Positions 25,476 to 37,452 of a stretch of 64,000 bases of DNA are shown here, in pieces. The notes beneath the pieces were generated by a model. The model was not told where the DNA came from, did no database searches, and saw only the letters and a list, made by a program, of their open reading frames with translations. The translations under genes were made by a program, and so were the position numbers. The number at the start of each line of letters is the position of its first letter. Position 1 is the first letter of the stretch. Source of the stretch: Stomorhina lunata (lineage: Eukaryota > Arthropoda > Insecta > Diptera > Rhiniidae); NCBI GenBank assembly GCA_933228675.1, contig OW121743.1, positions 88,581,438 through 88,645,437 of the forward strand. Direction: 5' to 3'.

Positions 25476-26776
25476 CTAAACATTTTTCTATAAAATATTT
25501 TTTTATCCAAATTTTTTTTTTGAAACTTTTATAGAAAAATATTTTTATCGAAAATTTTTCTATAAAAAAATCTTTCTTCATAAATATATTTGTATCGAAA
25601 ATGTTTCTATTAAAAATGTCTCTATAAAAAATGTTAATCGAAAAATTTTCCATAAAAAATGTTTATCGAAAATTTTTCTATAAGAATATTTTTATCGAAC
25701 ATTTTTTTACAGAAAAATATTTTTAATGAATATTTTTTATAGAAAAATATGTTTTTCGAAAATTTCGCTATAGAAAAATATGTATTTTTATCGAAGATTT
25801 TTTTATAGAAAAATATTTTTACCAAAGATTTTTCAATTAAAATTAATTTTATCGAAAATTTTTCTATAGAAAAAAATTTGTATCGAAAATTTTTCTATAG
25901 AAAAAATTTTTGTCGAAAATTTTTCTATAGAAAACATTTTTATCGAAAATTTTTCTATAGAAAAAAAAAATAATTTATGACATGAACCTAAGCCCGACAC
26001 GAACCCACGACCATCAGAAAAAATTTTTATCGAAAATTTTTCTATAGATAAAATTTTTATCGAAAATTTTTCTATAGAAAAAATTTTTCTAAAAGAAAAT
26101 TTTTATCGAAATTTTTTTTTAGAAAAAATTTTAATCAAAAATTTTTCTATAGAAAAAATTTTTATCGAAAATTTTTCTATAGAAAAAATTTTTATCGAAA
26201 ATTTTTCTATAGAAAAAATTTTTATCGAAGATTTTTCTATAGAAAAAATTTATATCGAAAATTTTTCTATAGAAAAAATTTTTATCGTAAATTTTTCTAT
26301 AGAAAAATATTTTTATCGGAAATTTTTCTATAGAAAAATATTTTTATCGGAAATTTTTCTGTAAAAAAATTGTTTCTTCAGAAAAATATTTGTATTGAAA
26401 ATGTTTCTATAGAAAATATTTTTATCGAAAATTTTTCTATTAAATTTTTTTTTATAAATTTTTTATAAAAATCGAAGATTTTTCTATAGAAAAATATTTT
26501 TATCAAAGATTTTTCTATAGAAAAAATATTTTTATCAAGGATTTTTCTATAGAAAAATATTATTATTTAAAATTTTTGTAAAGAAAAATATTTTAATAGT
26601 TAGTTTTTTTATAGAAAAATATTTCTATAATATTTTTATCGAAAATCTTTGTTTCGAAAAGTTTTATATAGAAGATAGTTTTTATTGAAAAACTTTCCAT
26701 AGAAAAATATTTTTATAAACATTTTTTTTTATAAAAAAAGTTTTTATCGAAAATTTTTCTGCAGAAAAATATTTTT
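25476..26776. repeat. Minisatellite array 6, diverged CTATAG type
   Basis: Tandem units of TTTTTCTATAGAAAAAATTTTTATCGAAAA. The unit length varies (roughly 27-31 bp) and mismatches are frequent, so the array is older or less homogenised than arrays 2-5. A short non-repeat interruption at about 25976-26018 (containing AAGCCCGACACGAACCCACG) splits it. Open frames on the minus strand here are repeat-derived. Confidence 0.93.
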
Positions 26777-27127
26777 ATCTACAAAATATTTTATAAATAA
26801 TTAAACCTAACTCATAAACCAATTATAAAACAATTATATAAACTCTTTATGTCCAGTTTATGTCAATGGGAGTCGTTTAAAACTTTTGTTGTCATTAGGA
26901 TAGAAGTGGGGAATAAGTGCCTTTGGGATCTTGTGTATAAAGTTTAACCGTTTTATCTAAAAAATATTTTATAAATAACTAAACCTTACTCATAAACCAA
27001 TTATAAACAAATTATATAAAATCTTTATGTCCATTTTTTGTCAATGGGAGTCGTTTAAGACATTTTGTCATTAGGATCGAAGTGGGGAATAAGTGCCTTT
27101 TTGATCTTGTGTATAAAATTTAATCTT
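26777..27127 (+). repeat. Direct duplication of about 175 bp, two copies
   Basis: 26777-26952 and 26953-27127 repeat the same sequence, starting ATCTA(C/A)AAAATATTTTATAA and passing through 'caatgggagtcgttta' and 'gaagtggggaataagtgcct' to 'gatcttgtgtataaa'. They share most positions with scattered substitutions and small indels. It lies directly right of array 6 and has no coding potential. Confidence 0.88.
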
Positions 27128-28133
27128 TGAAAAATATGATATAATCGTGTAGTTTATTAAAATATTTCTGACAAAGTATTTCAGCTTAATTGCTTATATT
27201 TTAGTCAGTACGTGACTAACATTTTAATTCGAAAAAAATGTACTTAAATACAATTACCGATAACTGTCTAAAAAATTAAAAAAAAATCTAATTAATATAA
27301 AGTGGCAAATTTCAAAAAAACGTACGCTCTCCAAATAACTGACTTAAGTCGGGTTGAAATGAATCAGATATAAGTCAGTTTATTCTTTTGTATATATGTA
27401 TGTAGGGTATTTACAAAGCCTCTAATCTAGTCGTATTGAAAATTTGAATTGTAAGCTTGCCATAGATATATTTGAAAAAAAAAAATATTTAAAAAATATT
27501 TTTTTAATAATAATTATTTCTTACAAGTATTTTATTTCAAACCATTTTAAATTTATTTAGATGAGAGACCTTTTGAATGGATGAAAAAGTTTAAAAAATC
27601 CTTTATTATGCTATTAAGGTGTTTATTTAGTTTAACAAATGTTTTTGGTTTATTTAATTAATAATTTTTAACATATTTTACTTTTTACAAAGTTTTTATT
27701 GTTCCAATTATAAGTTATACAGATTTTAAATAGATTTGTAGCATGTAATTTTGGAGAACGAAAACCTTTTTTTTAAGAAAAGATCAGCTTCGTGTGTATG
27801 TACAACAATCAATTTCATTTAATTTACTAAATAACATATTTAACAATATTTCTTATTTACGCTAAATTTAAAAATTTGATTAAGTTTGAAAAAATATATA
27901 TAAGTTTGTAAGTTAATTTTCTTTATATTGGAAGATTTATATTATTGTCTAAAAATTCTTTTGCACGTTTACAGTTTTTTTTTTTTTTTTTCTTCATAAT
28001 TTATAAAATGGCATTTAATAAATTTGTGCCAAAATAAAAGCTTAAGCTTTTTGTTTATTTCAAGCCAAAAAGCATTATTTAAAAATAATTTAATTATATT
28101 ATGTCCTTTAGTTAAAAAGAAATTGTTTATTAT
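27128..28133. other. Intergenic and 3' flank of slv
   Basis: AT-rich, with no gene seen. It includes the 3' UTR of slv (minus strand): plus-strand TTTATT near 28053 would serve as an AATAAA signal for slv transcripts. Confidence 0.45.
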
Positions 28134-31100
28134 TTAATCGCGTTTTTTGTTCTTTGGTGACTTGGATGGACTTTCGGATTTCAGTTTGGAGTATTTGGGA
28201 TCCGCGGTCTTTGCAGGTGTATTGGGATAAATGGCGAATAAAGCTAGTTGTATGGAGCCCAGGAAAAATAAGAACAGATTTTGACACTAAAAACGAAAGA
28301 ACATATTATTAAATGTGTTTAAGGTATTTATTTGAAAATCATTTACTTACCACAACTACCTCATTTCTTATCGAAATACCATAAGCTGCCCACGAAACAG
28401 ACACTATGGAACCGGTTAAAATGATGGGGAATGGCAAACCTTCAGTACTTTTCTTTTCTATTATCTTTCCCAGATCCAATAAAGGCATACCCACTAAAGC
28501 CACCAACATAGCAGTGATGAGCATGCCAAAGCGGAATTCAATTTTGGCAGGATCTTCGAAATTGGAATATGCCAAACAGACCATTACAAATAGGGTAGCT
28601 ATACCAATTTTTTTCCATATCTTTGGTCTAAATGTTGCCGAGGCATACCAGTAAAATACAACCATGAAGACAACGTTAATTGCAAAACCTATAACGTTAA
28701 CCCTGAGCATAGGACCATCATTCATTAATGCGGCCAATTTTAAACTCAAAATTGTTCTGAAACGGTAAGAAATGGATTGCGATTAATTTATTTGTATGAA
28801 TTAATGATTTGTAAGTAAATTTTAATTACTTTAAAAAGGGTTTTTCAAAAACGTCAAACATTTAATAAAAAAGTTTTACTGTAGTGTATTGCACTAAGAT
28901 CCCAATGTATTACAATTATTTATTATTGTAATAAAAAGTTTTTTGTTAAAACCAAAAAATGTCGGTATTTGCTTTGGATAAACTAAAAATATATACACAT
29001 TAGAGTAGGTCAATTTGTATGAAGCTGAAACCCCAACCTGGCAGTTGTCTTAATCGTGAACTTCAGCAAATCTTAGAAGGTTTGCTTAAGAAGTATAATT
29101 TTCACATTGAAATGTTTTTGGTTCAAAAACTTTACATCGAAAAGTTTTTCTATAAAACAAATTTTGTATCGAAAAGCTTTTTTTATAGACAAACATTTTT
29201 CGAACATTTTTTAATCTAAACATTTTTCTTTTGAGTTTCTTTTTTTGTTTTTTTTTCTTTTCTAAACAATATCTTAAATCTAAATTTATCTATACATATG
29301 AGCAAAAAACGTGTAAACGTTTGATAAATGCTCCTTTAAATACTTATTTGTGTTTCCATGTCTTTGTACAAATTTCAACAAACGTAAGAGTATTTAAAAA
29401 TAGTCTACACTTTTACTGACTAAAATGTTGAGAAGTGAAATCTGAAAAGACTATTCAAGGAATGCAACTAGTTGTAATACTAGAGGACGTAGACTTAGGT
29501 AAAGTGTTTGTTTGTGCTCTAAAGTGCTGTGTTATAGCTCTTATGTTAAAGACAAGTTACGGAAAAAGGCCATAAAAAAGCTTAACTAATGCAAATATTT
29601 AAGTGGTGGTGGGTGTTAAAGGTATTTTACAGGTTTTCAAACAAGAATAAACAAGATTGTTACAAAATCTTGTCTATAGCTTAGAATTATTAGTTTATGT
29701 TTCTTAATAGCTAAGAAAGTTAAATTGAAATAAAGAGTAAATTACTTAAGGAAATGGGAAAGTTATACGTCTAATTTAATTGTGGCGAGAAAAATGTCCT
29801 CATGCGAATAGTGCAAGAACTATTTTAAATCCAAAATATAAAAAAATTTCAATATAGAAATGTTTTTATACAAAATTTTTAGTTGAACAAATTTTTCTAT
29901 AGAAAACTTATTAATAAACAAATTTTTCAATCGATAAAAATATTCTATAGAAAACTTCTCGTTATAAAATTTTTTTGATTTAAAAATTTTTCGATATAAA
30001 AATTTGTCTGTAGAATTTTATTTGATATACAAATTTTTCTGCAGAAAATTTTTTGATATAAAAATTTGTGAAAGTAATTAATTTTATTTTAAAATTTTTA
30101 TGTAGAACATTTTTCAATAGAAATTTTTTTTTTGGATGGAAATCTTTTCAATATAAAAAATTTTCTATAGAAAATTCTTCAATATAAAAATTTTTCTATA
30201 GAAAATATTTCGACACAAAAATTTTTCGATATGAAAATTTTTCGATATAAAATTTTTCTAAAGATATAAAATTTTTTAAAATAAAAATTTTTCTCAAGAA
30301 AATTTTTTGATATAAAAATTTTTCTGTTGAAAATTTTTCGTTACAAAAATTTTTCTATAGAAATTTTTTGTTGTAAAAATTTCCATTTAAAAAATTTTGT
30401 AAAGAAAATTTTTTCATATAAAAAATTTTTCGATATTTAAAATTTTTCAATATCAAAATTTTTGTATAGAAAATTTTTTGTTATAAACATTTTGCTATAA
30501 AAAAAATGCCTGATATATAAATTATATATAATTTAAGATAAAAATTTTTCTATGCAAAAATTTTTCGATATAAACATTTTTTATAGAAAATTTTTCTAAA
30601 AAAAATTTTCGCTAAATTTTTTCTATAGAAAAATTTTCGATATAAATAATATTCTATGGAAAATTTTCAATATAAAAATTTTCCTATAGACAATTTTTCG
30701 ATATAAAAATTTTTCTACAGAAAATTTTTCGACATAAAAATTTTTCTACAGAAAATTTTTCGACATAAAGTTTTTCGATAAAAGTTTTTCTATAGAAAAT
30801 TTTTCGATATAAAAATTTGTTGATATAAAAAATGTTCTATGGAAAAGTTTTCAATGCAAAATTTTTTGATATGAAAATTTTTCGATCTAAAAATGTTTCT
30901 ATTGAAAATTTTTCGATATAAAAATTTTTCGACAGTTTTTCGATAGAAGTTTTTTTATAGAAAATTTTTCGATATACAAATTTTTTGATATAAAAAATTT
31001 TCTATGGAAAATTTTTCAATACAAAATTTTTTGATATGAAAATTTTTCGATCTAAAAATTTTTCTATTGAAAATTTTTTGATATAAAAATTTTTCTATAA

Positions 31101-34100
31101 AAAATGTTCCGCTATAAAACTTTTTCGATATAAAAGTTTTTGTTGGTTTGGTTTTATCAAAAAACTATTTATTACAATAATAAAAAAGTGTAATAAAATG
31201 GGATCTTAGTGCAATACACTATAGTAAAACTTTTTAAGAACATTTTTTTAATAGAAAAATTTTTCGATATAAAAATTTTTCTATATAAAATTTTTCTATG
31301 AAAAATGTTTCTATATATAAATTTTTCTATAGAAAAACTTTTGTATCGAAAATTTTTCTATAGAAAAATTTTTCTATAAAAAATTTTTCGATATAATATT
31401 TTTCGATACAAAAATTTTTCAAAATAAAAATTTGTTATTGTTTGTTGAATTATTCGATACAAACAATTTTCTAAAGAAAATTTTTTTGCTACAAAAATTT
31501 TTCTATGGAAATTTTTTTGATATAAAAATTTTTCTATAGAAAATTTTTCTATAGAAAATTTTTCTAAGGAAAATTTTTTGCTATAAAAATTTTTCCATAA
31601 AAAATTTTTTGCTATGAACATTTTTATATAGAAATATATTCGCTATAAAAATTTTTCGATAAAAGAGAAATGGTAGTTCTTGGAAATTTTTTTCATAGTG
31701 TGTTTAACTGCTAGTGTAAACAACGAAATCAACATTTATAATTAAATTTGTTTTGCGCTTATTTGAATTTTTTATTATATTACGAGTATTTATACCGGTC
31801 ATGACTTTTACATTTTATTCTCATGCTAAAGAAAAAAGATTTTATTGCAAAATTATTAAGCAAATTTAACGTAAATTGTATTACATTACTTAGATTAGAT
31901 ATTGCAAAATGTGTGAGTAGATTTTGTTAGGTTATCGGTAAAATTGAATAAAATTTGCGGTTTTATATACATATTTATATGAATGAAATTTACATATATA
32001 ATACTGAAGTGATCAAATGATCAAAAATTTTCAAGCAACTATTGACATGTAAGCATAACAATTTTCTGTGAAAAAATTTTCAGTTGAAAAAAATTTCTTT
32101 CATCCGCTTAAAAAATGGATCGATTTTGTTGTGGTTCAGTAGCAATCGAGTCTTTTGTTTTGCATCCCTTCAAATTCAAATATGTAGTTTCAAATGTTTT
32201 TTTGGGCAATGTTTATTTTCCTGTAAATGAAACAGTATGAAATCATGTATTTCGTATAGAGATTTTCAAGTATTTGAATTTATTTGGACAAAATGGGAGA
32301 TATCAGAGATAAAATTCAATTTGATTTCCTATTGCGTTAATTTAGATTTTTTTTTTGTTATCGTGAGAATTTTATGATTTGTAATAAAAAATTGTAAAAA
32401 TTGTTTAAGTTTTTGATAATATTTGAATTTTGTAATGCATATAATGCAATCTTATATTAAAAATCTTATTTTTTTGTAATTAAACTAAATAGTATAGTTA
32501 AGTTTATTATCTTATCAACCCTTGAGGGAAATATTTCAAAAGTTTTAGTTGAATTAATATTTAGAAACTTAAAAAGTGTGAAGTCATTTAGTAAAATGTG
32601 CATATGTTTAGACATATTTTGATAAGAAAATTCTATATTTTGTTAATTGTATAAAAAAAAATAAGTAAGATTCATTACCTTAAAAAATTAATATAATTTC
32701 GTAAAGCTAATTAAAAAAACATTTATATAATAACTTTTCGGAAAATCATTTGTTCTAGATATGAACTGATAAGAATGATATTTAAATCTCCAATTTATCC
32801 TTGAAAAGTTATGTTTATTAATAATTTCATTTAATGAAACTTTATATACAAGTTAAAAATAAGTATCATGGTGAATAGTTCGAAAATTTTGAAATGCTTT
32901 TCAGTTTAGTTCAGTCCTAGATATCATGTCATTATAATGTCTATAAATCAGTATAACTTGATAACAAAAAATGGTTGATATTTCAATTTTAGATAGTAAG
33001 ACACAACTATAATTTGTTCTACTTATATTTCAGAATTTTTAAGTTATATTTCACAATTTTTCATTTATATTTCATTATATTTATAAAGGTGACATACAAC
33101 GATTATAGAACATAGACATACAATTTTTTGATAACATTTTATAGGATTTGTCTTTAGCCTTAAAGTAGACCCCAGATTCTTCGATTACCTCTCCATCAGC
33201 TAATTCTATTCATTCCAGTTAATGAATTAATTCCAATGAAATGAATTCCAATACAGAAAAATAAAACAAAGATATTTTTTTGAAATGAAACTACTTTTTT
33301 TAGTGAATTAAATTCGTAAAGTTTAATGGTTTCGGTTGAAAAATTATGTTTTATAAGGTTTTAGAGCCGTTCAAATTTGTCGGAACCCATGGAAGACAAA
33401 ACCATTCCGATCGAAATGTAACTACGAAATTCAAACTATTCCATTTGAAATGTTTGCATGCCTGTAAATTTCAAATTCCGTTTGTACTTTAAAATGTCTA
33501 ATGGTTTCAATTCCGTTATTAATTTGTGATATGCATTTTGAAATTTTTTAAATATGTATTAATATGTTTGTTCCCGTACTCTAACGAAACTACCCAAAAA
33601 AGTCCGAAGTTGTCAGAAATTACTCAAAAAACAACAATTTGCGTTGAAAATTTTGTATGGGAACACTTTTGATTAAGTTTGGGTTGGTTCGTTAAAGTGA
33701 AGGAACGAACATAATATTTAATTTAGAATATGTACAATTAAAAAACTTTCATAATTTGAAAATTTAAAATTCTAGAAAGTAATTAGAAACTTCTGAAATA
33801 TAATTATTAAATTCAGAAATAGAATTTTTGACAGTTCCGAAATATAATTTACAAATTCTGAAATACAATCGGAACCTTAATTTTATGAATTTCTAAAAAG
33901 TATGTAATTATAGTTTTTAGAAATAGTGAATTATTTATTGATTAGTATCATCCAAAGTATAATTAGAACATCAAAGCATCATTTAATTGACATTTTGTTT
34001 CAAATTAAAATACAATAAAAAATCTAGACTGTTAAAAGACTAGACAATCGATATAAAAATTATATGTATTACTCATGCATAAGAATAATGAAGAAGAGGA

Positions 34101-35868
34101 GTGTCTGAATTTATTTTCAAATCACATGCAAATGAAAATAATATCATGTAAAAGCGAAAATAAAATAAAATCAATCTTACACAATCGTTTAAATGATTAA
34201 TTAATTCAATAAATGTGGACGCCGTTCTTCGCTACACCATAATATTATGGATCTTATCACTACTTTTTAAATATATTTCCAAAATTTTTTGTATTTTAAA
34301 CAAATATTTTTTTGAACTTAATTCCGAATTATATTTATTTGTTAATTGTTTCTTCCCTTCTTGTGTGATTTGAGCAAAAAATACTAAAGACAAAAAAAGT
34401 TCTTTGCACAAAATATATAAAATACCAACAAAAACTTAAGTTTCATGTAAAAAGTCACAGACTCATCTAAAAATTACCTTTTTTTATTTAAATTAAATTA
34501 ATACCTAAATTTTAACCACCCTTTAGATGTAATAAACAATGTATTGATAAAAGTCAACAATTTTGTTTGACATACTTTTTGATGGTTGGTTACTTCATAA
34601 GTGAATATATAACCAACTGCTAATAAATCAGAAACTGGACTATTTTTAAGAACTGCATTGCCATAACAGTCAGTTCTTTGTACGGAAATTTGGAAATCTT
34701 ATATATAGTCTGTCAAGGCTGATCATATGATATAAAAACAAATATTTGCTAAGTTTGTTCATAAAAACTTTTTCTCAAGACTTAAGCTATTTCTGTAATT
34801 GTAACTTATATATCATCTTAAAGAACAAATAACCTATCTGCAAAAATTTCAAAATTGAGTTTTTAATGGACTATTTATTATTCTCTATATCATAGCGCAT
34901 ATATGTGCAAAATTTTGAACATCTAGTATAACAAATGACCAAATTATTACAGTTTTTGTACCTAGAGAACCGTTATTATTTTTGCGAAAAATAAACACGA
35001 AATTGCCATTATCATCAGGTGGGTCTAAGACCAATATTTTTATGTGTTTCATTCATTCGTCAACTAGTTGCGGTTGATGCTTGGATTACTTTCACCGAAG
35101 AAAACTGACTATTTTAACATAGCGATGTCATTGGAGGTAGTCACTGTCCGACACTGTTCAACTAACTTAAAATTAGTTAGTTAATAGACAAAAAGAGAAA
35201 AAGAGAGAAGTAACACTCTTGGTTACCTTCTTTTAAAAGGGGATAGTAGAAAAGCCAAATGTGGTCTTGAAAAGGAGAGATAAATCTTTTTATTAAAACC
35301 GGGGATTGGACCGAGGATTAATATGAATGTTATATTTAGTAGTCGACGTGCTAAACAACAAAGCCACAACACTTAAAAAAATGGAAAACAAAATATCATA
35401 TTATCAGTTATAAATAAAACAAAAACAGAAGTCAAACACTGCACAGAACATGATCACAATGAATTGGAAAATTTTTGGATGACTTTGTAGTTAGATTGTA
35501 GTTAGTTGCTAAAAAGTTGACCATAAATGGATTTTTTTCGTAGTAGACTTTCGATTTGCTTGCAGGGTTAGTACAAAGTTATTTATTTAAATACACCGTA
35601 TAAAACCCTGATTCGAAAATTGAAATATATACCATTGTGACAAAATGTAACATACAATACATATAAAGTACATATAGTACTTCACGATTAATACTTACAA
35701 AACAATACCTCCTAAAAATGGCTCTGGAGGATATGCATCACTGGTACCCTTTTTACGAATATCATTTAGAAGAACAATACCGGATACAAATTGTAAACAT
35801 GTTATGGCACCGGCAAATTTTCCAATCTCCTCACTGTAAGGCTCCAACAAATCTCCCAGTATATCCAT
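28134..35868 (-). CDS. slv: SWEET sugar transporter (saliva)
   Basis: Three coding exons on the minus strand: 35699-35868 (start), 28351-28756 and 28134-28286 (stop), joined at canonical GT-AG sites; they total 729 nt, 242 residues. The protein has two MtN3/saliva repeats and about seven membrane helices. Family hallmarks visible are GAITCLQFVSGIVLLNDIRKK near the N-terminus, PFLGG, then GMPLLDLGKIIEKKSTEGLP with PFPIILTG in the second repeat, and the last helix LGSIQLALFAIYP. A Lys/Ser-rich cytosolic tail follows. SWEETs move mono- or disaccharides passively across plasma or Golgi membranes; slv is the single Drosophila SWEET. Intron 1 (28757-35698, 6.9 kb) is filled with minisatellite and decayed repeats; intron 2 is 64 bp. 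Only the ATG at 35866-35868 joins in frame to the rest. Confidence 0.95.
28868..28955 (+). repeat. Array-associated conserved module, copy b
   Basis: Lies inside slv intron 1. AAAAGTTTTACTGTAGTGTA, TTGCACTAAGATCCCAA, the hairpin TTACAATTATTTATTATTGTAA, then AGTTTTTTGTTAAAACC. It is nearly identical to copy a (6761) and to the reverse complement of copy c (31150). It is 150 bp from a short CTATA-type repeat patch at about 29100. Confidence 0.87.
29100..29222. repeat. Short diverged minisatellite patch
   Basis: A few degenerate units of the AAAGTTTTTCTATAAAACAA and ATCGAAAAG kind lie in slv intron 1, right of module copy b. Confidence 0.65.
29838..31140. repeat. Minisatellite array 7 (left part), diverged CTATAG type
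   Basis: Units of AAAATTTTTCTATAGAAAATTTTTCGATAT with many substitutions, indels and variable spacing, inside slv intron 1. It is interrupted at 31141-31236 by the conserved module (copy c). Confidence 0.92.
31150..31236 (-). repeat. Array-associated conserved module, copy c
   Basis: Read on the minus strand: AAAAAGTTTTACTATAGTGT, ATTGCACTAAGATCCCA, then TTATTACAC...TATTATTGTAATAAA and AGTTTTTTGATAAAACC. It is embedded in the middle of array 7, with array units on both sides, and inverted relative to copies a and b. Confidence 0.87.
31237..31675. repeat. Minisatellite array 7 (right part)
   Basis: Continuation of the diverged CTATAG units beyond module copy c. It ends before 'gagaaatggtagttcttgg'. 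The open frame on the minus strand at 31358-31621 is a translation of the repeat. Confidence 0.9.
31676..34685. other. Remainder of slv intron 1, no separate gene
   Basis: AT-rich intronic sequence without a supported gene. One imperfect inverted repeat is listed separately (33567-33712). Confidence 0.5.
33567..33712. repeat. Small imperfect inverted-repeat element
   Basis: The left arm 'ttcccgtactctaacgaaac' + 'tacccaaa' mirrors the right arm 'tttgggttggttcgttaaag' + 'tgaaggaa' with about four mismatches. The total is about 145 bp with a non-symmetric centre. This is MITE-like, but no clear target-site duplication was identified. Confidence 0.5.
34690..35060 (-). repeat. Decayed copy of family P
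   Basis: Retains 'tatatagtctgtcaaggctg', 'aaacaaatatttgctaagtt', 'ctcaagacttaagctatttc' and 'ggtgggtctaagaccaatat' in the order of copies 2 and 5, but with large losses. It lies in slv intron 1. Confidence 0.6.
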
Positions 35869-36713
35869 ATTTTAAATTGGTTACTATGTATATTGTTGCG
35901 TTTGTTTATTGTTATTATTAATATTCTCGAGTTGCGTGTTTTTATTTGTAACGGGTGTGTGTGTGTGACTGTATAGTAGCGTGTAACCACTTCTACAAAT
36001 AAAAATAAAAAAGATGGGTGGAATATGGGTTAAGAGAGGGGGTTCTTTACAATGTGCTTCTTTGGATTCTCAATATTTGAGAACAAGTCGGCCAAAAACA
36101 AGTTCAAGTTCACCAACTCTTTTTATTTACTCAGCTTATGCAGCCAGCCTCTTTCTTATTGTTTTATTATTATTTAACACTTTACATAAATATAAAATTT
36201 TTTAATTAAAATTGATTTTTACTTCTTTTTATATATTGTATCAAATCATTTAATCACAAGAGATAAAAACAACTTTCAAGAATTTGTTATTCAGTACATT
36301 GAACGAAAAATACAAAAAAAAAACTTGTCGTTTTATTCAATTATTATTTGATTATATTTTATTAACTCGTTTCGGCAAATGAAAATAAAACAAAAATAAT
36401 AATTAAGTAGTATTAAAACAAATTAAATAATAACACGGATAATAAATTGTACTACCGAACAAAAATTGGCCGCTTGCTCTCTGTAGCACAGTTCTCAAAC
36501 AACTAACATTTGTTCTCGTAAAGTTGTAAAATAATGAAACAGATTTGTGCTTAGCACGTTAATTTGTTTTGTACTAGGCTCCCCTTCTACTGCCCCTAAC
36601 TCACCCTCCTTATCAACTAGTATACCGCACACATAGTTCACAATTGATACAACTCAAAAATTCCATATATTTTTGTATATGCTTAAATTATAAGCAAAAC
36701 TCTTTTATATCTT
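35869..36713. promoter_or_regulatory. Upstream region of slv
   Basis: 5' flank of slv on the minus strand. There are GTGTGTGTGTG (about 35955-35966) and TATTG-type repeats, and no recognisable core promoter. No gene is seen. The small open frame at 36014-36205 has no domain or conservation signal I can recognise. Confidence 0.35.
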
Positions 36714-37452
36714 AAAACAAGTAAAAAAGTGCTATAGTCGGTCAAGCCCGACCATACGATACCCTTCACCACTAAAGGAAAGGTGTTCTTTTTCCTGTAT
36801 AAAGACAAATATTTGCTAAATTTTGAAATCATACAAATATTTTCTCAAAACTTATATATTTAAGCTATTTCCGTCATTTGGACTTATATGAGAGCTAGGG
36901 TCAAATGTGGACCGATTATTATTTTTCAAATTGATTACAGTTTCTACAAGAATTATGTATGCAAAAAATCAACTCAAAATTCTCATTATCTTCAGATTTA
37001 CGAGCGTTTTAGTGATTTTTGTCTCATTTTTGACAGAAGAGTTTGTATGGGAGCTATGGTCAAATGTGGACCGATTTTAACGAAATTTGGTACAGTAATT
37101 TTGGTTCATGAAAAAATATTGATTTTTGGGCCAAAATATCTATTCCGGGAGGTGGAAACTGTGGGATGTATCATAAATAATGGACCGATTTTGTCGAATT
37201 TCAATAGCCATGGTCCTACTATCAGAGAAATTATCTGTGCCAAATTTCATCAAATAATCTTTAGAATTGCGACCTGTAGTTTGATTACATGGTTTACATG
37301 GGGGTCCAGCCAGACGGACGGACGGACTGACATCGCTAAATCAACTCGGAAAGTTATTCTAAGGTTGGTCTAAGACAAATATTTCTTTGCGTTACATACA
37401 TCAGCATAAACTTATAATACCCTTTTCACCTATGGTGGTGAAGGGTATAAAA
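36714..37452 (-). repeat. Dispersed repeat family P, copy 5 (near full length)
   Basis: Same orientation and boundaries as copy 2: AAAACAAGTAAAAAAGTGCT, 'agtcggtcaagcccgacc', 'tacccttcaccacta' on the left, and 'acatcagcataaacttataa' with 'cctatggtggtgaagggtat' on the right. The 161-residue open frame at 36888-37373 is a fortuitous reading of the repeat. Confidence 0.88.

Noticed and set aside
25976..26018. tRNA-like stretch (reverse sense TGGGTTCGTGTCGGGC)
   Set aside because: Only a B-box-like segment is present; no A box, acceptor stem or anticodon arm can be built.
31358..31621. 87-residue minus-strand frame rich in KFS/EKF
   Set aside because: Translation of array 7 minisatellite; the same applies to frames at 25471-25825 and 29019-29219.
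35285..35370. Another tRNA/SINE-like stretch (ccggggattggaccgagg)
   Set aside because: Does not fold into a tRNA and has no second copy in the window.
36888..37373. 161-residue open frame on the plus strand
   Set aside because: It lies wholly within family P copy 5, and the same nucleotide blocks occur in other copies without an open frame.
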